The notes under the pieces are model-generated. The model was not told where the DNA came from. It made no database searches and saw nothing but the letters and a program-made list of their open reading frames with translations. Of a stretch of DNA of 64,000 nucleotides, positions 55,368 to 64,000 are shown in pieces. Every line of letters begins with the position of its first letter. Within the stretch, counting starts at the first letter, position 1. A program made the translations under genes and the position numbers. Source of the stretch: Ornithodoros turicata (taxonomy: Eukaryota > Arthropoda > Arachnida > Ixodida > Argasidae); the NCBI RefSeq assembly GCF_037126465.1, contig NC_088201.1, positions 70,640,879-70,704,878 on the forward strand. The letters run 5' to 3'.

Positions 55368-56990
55368 TTTTTTCTTTTTCTTTTTTTTTTTACCAATTGA
55401 GCTTTTATTGTGTTAAAAGTTGATTATTTACAGATCACGTCACGACAACGCTTTGCTGGCGCCTACTTTGGCACCACGTCATCCTTGAGTGTAAACCTTC
55501 ACGAGATGTACCAAAGCAAGGTGTCACCGGCACTGACTGGGTGTATGGAGAAGTATACAGGATGTACGGCAACTTCAGCAGGACATACAGTGCACATGTA
55601 ACATCTACAAAAGTCACACGGCTTGTGACTAAAACAAGGAAGAATAACCAACATATACGATAAACAGTCACGTCTGACAGTGAATGTGGGCCCACATCAG
55701 AAAATCGTTACTAGCTGTTGAAGCAATCTAAACTGAACACAAAGACAGCATGATTTCAGTCCTCGCATCACCTCCACCGCATATAGTGATCTAGGTGTCC
55801 TCGTACAGCGACCAAGTTAGACCGCGTAGTTGACTATGCAAGAACCATCACTACCTCAGGAAGGATTGTTGCATGCACTCTCAAAGAACATTGTCCAAAA
55901 CACCTCTTACGGTACTGGCAGCATGTTGTGCAGCGCATACGAAGCACTTTGATGAAACGACACTGGCTTTAGATATTTTTCTAGCTCCTTGGGGAAAGCG
56001 TTCCTCAATGTATCCCGCGTATTCGTTGTTCTTCGCAACAGCTCACCGTCTGGCGCACCTTGCTCTTTGAGGGCACTGACCGACCAATCCAATTTCGCAG
56101 CAAGTAAAACTAGAGGAATCCGTGGTGGTGTCTTGCAGTCGGCAACATCCATCCTGTGTTGCCACAAAGCATGTAGCCCACAGATATAGAGGAGCCTCAA
56201 GGAAGGACCCTTGTCCTCACGGACGTCCAAGAACTTCAAACGGATCCAAGTGATGTCTTCTTCGATGTCAAACACTGCCCTGAGAAATTCCCAAAACTGT
56301 ATTGCATTCCTGCATCCGATGAAGGTGTGGATCAAGGTTTCTTGCCCTGCGAAGCACATGTCACAGGTACTGCCGCGTGGTACCGGGAAGCCTTTACCTG
56401 CGAGCCAGGTTTTCACTGGTAGTGTCTCCGTGTGAAACAACGTGAAGATCCTTTGCGTACCAGTAGGAACAGGTAGTGTCTTCATCACTTTCAGAACCTT
56501 GTCATTCCCTCGTCCTGGGTATAGACTTCGATATAATGGCACCGGAGATAAGATGCTGATAAGGTCCCAGTACAATGTGCGCCTCTTAACTGTGATTAGG
56601 TAGTCCCAGGAGAACCTGCTCGTCAGGAATGTCACGGATTCAGCCACTTCCTTGTAGAATGTAAGGGTCCTCTTGAGCATAGGTGACATCCCTGTCGTTA
56701 CTGTGAAGGCTGGCATGAAAACGGAACCCAGCACTTGTAGGGCCCATTCCAAGACATTGTGCTTTCTCTGGCGAAAGTAGAAAAAACGGTGAACGACTAC
56801 TTTAACTGCCACGTTGATCAGTCCGAATCCGCCGTTCTCAACACTATGAAAGATGTTCGTTCTTTCATTTTTCCAATGGCGAGTTCCAGATAAAAGTAGC
56901 AAAAATCCTATGTACTCGGTGCGCGCTGGAAGCAGGGCATGGGGTAACCTGTGCACGGTAGAAGAAAATGGGGTACACAGAAGTATTACA
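55368..56990 (-). mobile_element. Tx1-like LINE 4, 5'-truncated, inserted in tRNA-Leu
   Basis: A 17-bp duplication AGCGCCTTAGACCACTC (55351-55367 and 56991-57007) covers tRNA positions 13-29. The element holds only the last part of ORF2 and a tail of A runs with G interruptions. It belongs with LINE 1 by its C-terminal domain. Confidence 0.93.
55907..56990 (-). pseudogene. LINE 4 ORF2 C-terminal part
   Basis: The frame contains GGFGLINVAVKVVVHRFFYF, which matches GGFGLVNLEVKILVHRF in LINE 1, then RFSWDYLITVKRRTLYWDL. A knuckle-like CDMCFAGQETLIHTFIGC follows, and then the end domain. Near 56880 the frame shifts; the true upstream reading (HRIFATFIWNS) is in another phase. No RT catalytic part remains. 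Confidence 0.88.
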
Positions 56991-57019
56991 AGCGCCTTAG
57001 ACCACTCGGCCATCCTGAC
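56991..57019 (-). pseudogene. tRNA-Leu 5' fragment, positions 1-29
   Basis: Upstream side of the LINE 4 insertion. It ends where the element begins. Confidence 0.88.
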
Positions 57020-57258
57020 AGGGGAAGCCGTGTGTAAAACTCATCAGTACCTCTCCGAGATCATTTGCGTTAGTTATGTCTCCGTAATATTGGAGCATTC
57101 GTTTCAAAAATCTCCGAAACCCTATGTGAACGATATCGAGGTGAAGCGGACACGTGCATTTGCTCCTTCGCATGCTGCTTTTCCTTCCTGTCACGCTTCC
57201 TTTTCTACCACTGTTTCTTTTGCTTGCCGCAAGTGCAACCCGTGAACAAAAACGGGAG

Positions 57259-57342
57259 TGTCAGAAGTGGGATTCGAACCCACGCCCGGAGAACCGGACT
57301 GCGACCTGAACGCAGCGCCTTGGACCACTGGGCCATCCTGAC
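57259..57342 (-). tRNA. tRNA-Leu(CAG), variant, LINE tail at its first base
   Basis: Two substitutions in the A-box/D-arm side (CTTGGACC, CTGGGCC on the plus strand). T5 terminator. The poly(A) of LINE 5 abuts G1. Confidence 0.85.
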
Positions 57343-57627
57343 TTTTTTTTTTTTGTCCAGATATTCTTTATTGATCACGGTATATACATCTCAAACAGTA
57401 TTAAAACAGTTAAAAGATTGAACCCCGTCTCGGAGCCACTTTAGAACACAAGAGTTGCAGCCACTCGGGCACGTCACCTGCGTGCTCAGCAAACCGCTTT
57501 GTTTGCAGCAATTCCTCCGCTAAATACACCATTGGCGGCTTCCTATGTTCTTCGTTCCTACCAGCTATTACAACTTTCCATAAGCTGAACATTGCCAACA
57601 CACACAATATATCATACCTGGGTCCAT
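57343..57627 (-). mobile_element. LINE 5, only the 3' end of ORF2
   Basis: Encodes the end of an ORF2 (GPRYDILCVLAMFSLWKV, like GPRFDVLCVTAMYSLWKV in LINE A) and a tail of about 12 A residues joined to tRNA G1. Its upstream border joins another LINE's A-rich end (AAATAAATATTCTATTCAGCA). Confidence 0.85.
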
Positions 57628-59095
57628 GCTGAATAGAATATTTATTTCACCCGTCTACGAATGTTCAAAATATCACAAAGCCTGACTGCCGAAAAATCTC
57701 AGACCAGTGTGCCACACGGCCGCCGTCCCCCAGAAACAAAACGATGTCATTTACCTTCTCCAGTTCCAGTATACAAAAAATGCAGGGTACGTACTATAAG
57801 TGCATTATCTTGTCGTTGCCTAACTAAGAGAAGTACACTATGTATAGATGAGCCCGTTAGTCTTACACGTCCGTTGTGAAGAGCAACGTGGCGGCAGGAC
57901 CACTGTCGCAAAACTCCTGCTCAACAAAAAACAGTCTGTGTTCTAAGTAGTCTGTCACCAGTTGAGTCACCATGGAGAGTCTAGGGTGTATCAGGCGGTT
58001 TCTTCTATTCTGAGCTACGGCTGTGCAGCGAAATTTCCAAAGCGTAAAAGCTGTCATTATCATGATTAGCTGTTCGAACCTCATCCTCATCTGTTGCATA
58101 GGCCGATACCGAATGGAAAAGCGGCGATACACGAGTGTCCACAGAGTCTTTGCTGTGACACACTCGTCGTAGCACATAGTCACTATTCTCCTCGGCACCG
58201 CAGTTGGAACATGAGGGACTGCTGGGAAGACCCCATCTGGCCAGTTTGTCTTTCGTCGGCAATATGTGCCAACTTGCTTCCAGAAAAAATCGCTCACTTC
58301 ACTGTTCAGACCAGTGGGCTGCCTTCCCTTCTTGAACCTGCCCAAGTGTGCGTCACCTTGTTGGATGCTCTTTTTCTGGAACGATTGAATATCTGGACTA
58401 CCTTTTTGTAAATCAGTGGTGGTTCTTCAACCGCCGGATATCTGTTTCCGAGTCCACGCGGCACTAGTACTCTCCTTGATGGTCCTAGCCAGAACAGTAC
58501 CAGCGGCCGAGCGGGGAGTCAACTCGTTCCAGAATGTGCAGTACCCCTTTCATGGCAAAGATAGAGGAATACATCTCGATACACGGAAAGCTCCAGCCAC
58601 CTTCTGACATAGGCCATCGCAAGATGTCCCGTGGTAACCAGTGTTTCCTTCCGTTCCAGAAGAAACGAAATACAAGAGAGTTTATTTTAGCTGTGATTCT
58701 GGCTGGGGGATACATGATGCAGGCAGCATACCACAACTTGCTACAGAACACAGACTTGATCAAGAACACCCGTTCTTGGAAGAGAAGTTGAACTGCTGGG
58801 CCACTTCAATTTGTCCAGCAAGTTTCTCCAAGATCACGATCCAGTTTCGCTCGCTGGCTCCGGCTTGTGTGAAAAGCACGCCGAGGATGTTTATTTCTGG
58901 GGTGTATGATATGTCTGGAGGAAGTGGCTCTCTGAAACCCGCCACCGTAAGCGCCTTTGACTTTCGTAAATTCAGCTGGGCTCCCGAGAGTTTTCCATAC
59001 TGCCGAAAATCTCGAACATGTGTGTTACACTGTCGCTGTCCCTTAGAAATAAAACGATGTCATCCGCATAGGCTGATATTTTAAAGGGACCGAAA
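57628..59095 (-). mobile_element. LINE 6 fragments, L1/Tx1 group, to the gap
   Basis: A distinct family with the RT catalytic box SAYADDIVLFL (about 59045-59080), INILGVLFTQAGASERNW, FFWNGRKHWLPRDILRWP and a C-terminal region ending at 57863. A second, diverged piece of the same RT region (NDIVLFLGDGG) lies at about 57650-57750, so at least two fragments are joined. Upstream coding runs into low-quality sequence and the gap. Confidence 0.8.
57863..59095 (-). pseudogene. LINE 6 ORF2 fragment
   Basis: Pieces are at 58760-59095, 58485-58769 and 57863-58345, in different frames. The end includes CSNCGAEENSDYVL, a degenerate knuckle, and a long C-terminal domain. Only the RT palm end and thumb remain. 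Confidence 0.78.
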
Positions 59096-59179
59096 AGTGA
59101 ATATAAACCTATCGAAACTTTATGTTCAGCGAAAAGCTTGAACCTTCAAAAGTTCAAATATAAGAACTCCGCTGAAATC

Positions 59180-59279
59180 NNNNNNNNNNNNNNNNNNNNN
59201 NNNNNNNNNNNNNNNNNNNNNNNNNNNNNNNNNNNNNNNNNNNNNNNNNNNNNNNNNNNNNNNNNNNNNNNNNNNNNNN
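59180..59279. other. Assembly gap of 100 N
   Basis: A run of exactly 100 N, the usual placeholder for a gap of unknown size. The next base begins the duplicate of 37062. Confidence 0.98.
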
Positions 59280-61822
59280 CATATTGGCTCAGATCATGTC
59301 AGAATGCGACGTAACAGCTTTTGGAAACAATTTATTATGATCTCGTGTGCCCTTCAACCACAAGAGAAAAAAAAACCCAGTCTTTCTTTCAGTGGAAATA
59401 GGTGTTTTTGATGCATTAACAGAAGGTGGCTCAAATTAATTGTGTACCTCCTTGTGGCCTGGGTGGAGCATGCCTCACTGTGTTTTATGTCCAGTAATTT
59501 CTTCTCCAACCGCATCTCTTTGGCAGTGAGCCACAACGTATGCAGTCTTCAAGCTTTCTTTCACCCGGAAGAACAGCTTACAGCTCTGCATGCATCAGAA
59601 TATTTGCACGCAATAAGGGGCTACAATCTAGCCCTATAGGTGCCAACGTTTTAAATCGTACTGCGAACACAGTCATAGTACCCTATATCACGCAAAGCAA
59701 AGCGAAGCAAAATGATGCTTATGGAGGGTTTTATTATGCCCTGCTGCTCAGTGTATGGCTTCTGTTTTTAGCTGGAACAAACCAATAAAAAAAAAATCTG
59801 AGGAAAGAAATATGCCACCTTCAGTTGTCATCGACCAAGCAAACTAAGTCAATAATGGTGGTTGTTATTCACTCTGCTATGTGATTGTCTTCATGTAAAT
59901 TCACCTCTTTGGTACTGTGGTATCAGGTAGCTTCCTTGTAGCGTAACATATATGTGACCACATAGAGGACAAAGAGGAGGAATTAGCTAGTCTTGCGTAG
60001 GAGCTCTCACACTGGCATAGCTGGTCAAAAAGAAAATGTGGGCCATACATCACATAAGACACAAATACCAGTATATTTTCAGCAAGCACTGGTTAATTTC
60101 TAGTAGGTGCAGTGCATATAGCATGTCCATGGACTGATATTTTATTCTTAGAGAAATAATATTTTTGCAGTTATAAAGGATGACAACATGTTCTACATCC
60201 GAAGCGAATGTACTAATTAGGTCTCGTTTAATTATTAGAAATAGAAGGTCGGTGCAAATGCAATGTCGGTTTCCCTATGTGCCGCTATAGTTTTCCAAAG
60301 AATGCTCGTGACCATTTAGTGCGAGGACATGGCCCCGAAATAATGGCTGTGTGAGAGTAAGTCCCGGAGCGTTCTTTTTGCCTTTTCACTTGAACGTGAG
60401 GAAGAAACAACGCTGCAGAACTGCAAGCAGCACATTTAATGTAATGTCGTACAGGATGCAGGTTTTACAGCGATTTCATATTTCAGCACAATATTTATAA
60501 GCTGTAAAAATGGGTGCAAGGGTACCATACAGTGAAGTAGCTGGTACCGTAAATTTTAGACCTCTTCTTGGCGTGGGTGCTTGGCATAAAGAGTGACTGC
60601 TAATAAACGTACTGGGGGATTTCTGAATGCGAAGATCATAGGAGAGAAAGGAAGGCAAACAAATACAACAGAGGGTGCCATTCATTTCTCACACTTCTGA
60701 TTTCAGTTACTTCATTGCGCTTAGTTTTCTTCAGTTCCGACATCTGATAACCAGAATTTACACTGTATGTCCACGTGAATAAAAAAGATGCAAAAATTCC
60801 TGTGAGAAAATTTCATGGTTTTTAATACCTTGAAAATGGCATTCTTCGGTTCCAGTGTATTCAAAGCCAGTGAAAACAAAGTGCTTGAAGTATTATGTCT
60901 AGATACATCTTTTGCAGCTTTTGCATGGCAAATCGTTGTCTAGGAAGGTGCGCGAATCAATGTGGATGTTCCTGAAATTAGAATCTTATTTCGTTACACT
61001 TTGAGATTACCGTATGCTGGTTACAAAAAAATTAGGACCTCTGCTGACTCAAGTTATTCATTCGAGAGAAAATCGTTTTTTTCTTGCAAACAAACACACA
61101 ATTTCTTCACATTCATATGCAGCTTATTTGGAGAAATGCATTTCGAGAGTCTGTCCAGTACCTGTTCCGTGCGTTAATCAGAACGTAGGCTCACAAGGAA
61201 AACCACAGGCAGGTTCCGATTTCACGATTCTACGGTTCTGAGGCTGGAACACAAACAAACACGTACAGACGGATAAACACAACACATCCACACGGTATCG
61301 GAATCAGGCTTTTTCGTAGATCGTCACTTTTCAACTCTACGACTTCACAACCAAGGCAGCTGCAGGAGAATGGCGATGTTCGCGACAATGTTCATAATAT
61401 AGCAGGTGTCCACCATAGCTGGGACGGCTGGGACCAACACTGGGAACTCATTCGGTGACACCACACGAATTCAGAGTTCGACATACTCAAATTTGACAGG
61501 CGAGCAGCAGAGCAAATCATTTAACTGCAGTGTCAACAGAATCCTGATAGCCGGCGGAGAATACAGTAAACGATTCGTCCAGACTCGGTACTCTCGTTCC
61601 CAGCCCACCACAAAAAGCCTCACCCTGCGGGGAACTATTTTGAGACGCGGGAGCCAAAAGCCTTCGCTGCTCTGAGGCTGCCGTGCCTGTCGACCAATCA
61701 GAGACGATTTATTTTGAAAGTTTGAATCTGAAGCGTTTGTATCGCAAAAGTTGATTTTTACGGCTTTATCTTTACACCGTGGATTTTATCGTGATTTATT
61801 TTGAGGAGTTTATTCTCGAAGT

Positions 61823-62179
61823 TTATTTTGCGAAGTGTAAACCAGAGTGATCCCGTCTTTTCCCTAGGAAAACATCAACCGCGGACACCCGTCCTTCAAG
61901 ATCATTTCCAATTTCAGGTACTACCACTATTTCTGCACATCTTCTTATCAAAACCGCTGTTCCGGCTCTATTTGGGCTTCCTCTGGATAAGAAAATCTGA
62001 TAGTGACGTTTATAAAACTCTGCTGCTTCAATTTCTCCTTCCAAAGTTGCAATTTTGGTTTCTTGCAAACAGGCAACGTCCACTTTTTTCTCTAGCAACA
62101 AATTCAATACACACTGCTTTCGAAAACTCGACACTAAACTTACTACGTTCAGTGTAGCAATTACAAAAGAGCTGCGCAT
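61823..62179 (-). pseudogene. LINE D ORF2 fragment, second copy
   Basis: The same 118-residue endonuclease start as 39605-39961, with the same break point. Confidence 0.82.
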
Positions 62180-62268
62180 GTTATTTATGTGCCCTCTTCC
62201 TTTGTTTTCTGCCCGTCTGTTTTACTATTTTCTCTGCTTATCCCTTCCCTATACCTGTCTCTGGTGTA

Positions 62269-63405
62269 TTACGGCACTGTCGGCGTTGCAACAAATTTCC
62301 TTCTCTTGCTTTGCACTATTTTCCAGCTTCTTTCTGCCATTGGCTCCTCCCTTGGCCTCCGCTTTTCACCGGTGTCTTCTTCCATACGATCTCCACTGGT
62401 TAAAATCTTCAACCCTGCCTCCTCATCTATCCTTCCGTCATGCTTTGGAGGCCTTCCAATTTCACCTTCCTGGTTGTCTTCTACGCTTGTCGTACCTCCC
62501 GCCGCCTCTTCTGCCAAACCGCCGTCGTCTGCTTTCGTGGGGATCTCTCCAGGAATGGGATCGGTGCCATCGCTTCTGCTATCCGCCAGATCTTCTCTTT
62601 CTGCTTCCACAGCTTCCTCATGATCCATTGGTATTCCTTCTAAGATGTACTCTCCTGAAGCTCTTGTCATGCTGGCGTAGGTCTTAACACAATCAACCAT
62701 CTCGTGGCCTACTCGGCCACACCCAGTACACCGCGGGGCGTTACACAGCCTCCTGACATGTCCTTTTTGGCGGCAACGCAGACATATCGGCGCCCTGCCT
62801 TCCACCGTAACAAGCACTTGACTGCCATTAATCCTTGCTTGGTGAGGAACACTTTCAACAGTCACTCCCGGGTCCAGTTTGAGCGATAAAAGCCTTGACG
62901 TCGTCTCCACTTGCTCCATTCCTTCGCTTTTCCATTTCAAGCGGTTTAACTCTTTCACTTCGCCATACACTTTGAAGAAACTTTTAATCGTCTCGTCAGC
63001 GACATGAAAACGCACCCAGTGCAGTCGAATCTTGACTAATTTCTCCCTGGGGTCCAAAATAAGGCATCGTCTTCCCTTCACGTTTAAGTCTTTCATTTCC
63101 AGCAACACGGCTCTTGCTTCTTTATTTTTTAGCGTTATTATCCAGCAATGATTAAACTGATACGGACCCAAACATGCCAGGTCCTCACCTTTGATAACCT
63201 TGAGAAGAGACACCTTGAAATCTTCCATTCTGTATGGCCTCCCTCTTAAATCGGCGTGTAGCACCAATGTATCCTCATTCAGCACGCTGGACGCAAAAAC
63301 AGGCAGCAAAGTCTTGTATTCTTCATCCATACGACCACCAAACACCTGCTCAGCCTGGCTCTCACCAGCCATATTCCTTGCTCCGTCGGAGCTCATGTCG
63401 TGCAC
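62269..63405 (-). CDS. LINE D ORF1, second copy, shortened
   Basis: 378 residues. It matches the ORF1 at 39967-41187 but a stop after ATPTVP removes the last 28 residues. Both zinc knuckles are intact. Confidence 0.85.
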   Translation of the reverse strand: MHDMSSDGARNMAGESQAEQVFGGRMDEEYKTLLPVFASSVLNEDTLVLHADLRGRPYRMEDFKVSLLKVIKGEDLACLGPYQFNHCWIITLKNKEARAVLLEMKDLNVKGRRCLILDPREKLVKIRLHWVRFHVADETIKSFFKVYGEVKELNRLKWKSEGMEQVETTSRLLSLKLDPGVTVESVPHQARINGSQVLVTVEGRAPICLRCRQKGHVRRLCNAPRCTGCGRVGHEMVDCVKTYASMTRASGEYILEGIPMDHEEAVEAEREDLADSRSDGTDPIPGEIPTKADDGGLAEEAAGGTTSVEDNQEGEIGRPPKHDGRIDEEAGLKILTSGDRMEEDTGEKRRPREEPMAERSWKIVQSKRRKFVATPTVP

Positions 63406-63694
63406 AACCGTCTCGGACGAAAACCGGAAGTGAACTCACTCGGCCATCGTGACAAGAAAAGTCTGTTGTAAAACTCATCAGCAGCTCTATGAGATCATTT
63501 GCGTTAATTACGTCTCCATAATAATGGAACCTTCGTTTCAAAAATCTTCAATCCCTTATGTGAACGATAGCGAGGTGAAGCAGAGACGGCCCTTTGCTGC
63601 TTCGCATGCTGTGTTTCCTACCTGTCACGCTTCGTTTTCTAGCACTGTCTCTTCTGCTTGACGCACGAGTACAACCCGTGTACAAAAACGTGTG

Positions 63695-63778
63695 TGTCAG
63701 AAGTGGGATTCGAACCCACGCCCGGAGAACCGGACTGCGACCTGAACGCAGCGCCTTAGACCATTCGGCCATCCTGAC
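63695..63778 (-). tRNA. tRNA-Leu(CAG) beyond the duplicated LINE D
   Basis: Clean cloverleaf with one change in the D-arm region (CCATTCGG). T5 terminator. Corresponds to 41475-41559. Confidence 0.94.
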
Positions 63779-64000
63779 AAGAAAAGTCTCATGTAACACT
63801 CATCAGCAGCTCCATGAGATCATTTGCGTTAATTACGTCTCCATAATAATGGAACCTTCGTTTCAAAAATCTTCAATCCCTTATGTGAACGATAGCGAGG
63901 TGAAGCAGAGACGGCCCTTTGCTGCTTCGCATGCTGTGTTTCCTACCTGTCACGCTTCGTTTTCTACCACTGTCTCTTCTGCTTGACGCACGAGTACAAC
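63779..64000 (-). repeat. Array unit spacer, cut by the window end
   Basis: Next array unit up to the point just before its tRNA gene. Confidence 0.95.

Larger units (their letters stand above)
61823..63436 (-). mobile_element. Tx1-like LINE D, second copy
   Basis: Same structure as 39605-41220. The 5' junction is cleaner: tRNA sequence CACTCGGCCATC starts at 63437, so the element begins after tRNA position 17. Confidence 0.88.
59280..64000. repeat. Large duplicated block, right copy
   Basis: Almost identical to 37062-41880 through the LINE D copy and into a tRNA-Leu array. Differences are scattered substitutions and single-base indels. 59280-61820 shows no recognised gene. Confidence 0.93.

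Overview
The window is eukaryotic, repeat-dominated DNA, most likely from an arthropod and plausibly a tick or other chelicerate. Evidence for this is a run of TTAGG-type telomere repeats at about 20052, an animal-type nuclear tRNA-Leu(CAG), Tx1-like, CR1-like and Ty3/Gypsy retroelements, and the absence of any bacterial-style operon. I recognise no host protein-coding gene. Almost everything that can be named is a tRNA gene or a mobile element.

Layout. 1-6284 is a tandem array of 20 tRNA-Leu(CAG) genes on the minus strand in a 317-bp unit. 6285-9556 is a decayed Tx1-like LINE fused to the last tRNA. 9557-14500 is mostly anonymous sequence holding a near-perfect hairpin and two small TIR elements. 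14536-19760 is a nearly intact Ty3/Gypsy LTR retrotransposon on the minus strand. 21560-34825 is a CR1-like LINE on the plus strand, split by a 10.6-kb palindromic element (22354-32982). That element has very long inverted arms, AG...CT ends and a 6-bp target duplication, a Polinton/Maverick-like signature, but shows no recognisable Polinton gene. 34826-39600 has no recognised gene. 39605-41220 is the 5' end of a full-length-start Tx1-like LINE with an intact ORF1. 41475-42873 is a second, error-rich tRNA-Leu array. 42879-57627 is a train of Tx1-like LINEs separated by whole or broken tRNA-Leu genes, one of them carrying a hAT-like MITE. 57628-59100 holds fragments of another LINE, followed by a 100-base N gap. 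59280-64000 repeats 37062 onward almost base for base and is probably an uncollapsed haplotype.

The main discovery is the relation between the tRNA genes and the LINEs. At least six Tx1-like junctions fall in or at the 5' end of a tRNA-Leu(CAG) gene, all in tRNA orientation. Three copies have target-site duplications readable on both sides, covering tRNA positions -5 to +6, +4 to +17 and +13 to +29. Two full-length 5' ends share the boundary after position 17. This indicates non-LTR retrotransposons specialised for tRNA-Leu genes, living in a tandem tRNA array much as R1/R2 live in rDNA. One insertion looks like a two-element product made in a single event, possibly by template jumping. The palindromic element is the second unusual object. 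Many indels in 41221-42300 look like sequence-quality errors and should temper pseudogene calls there.
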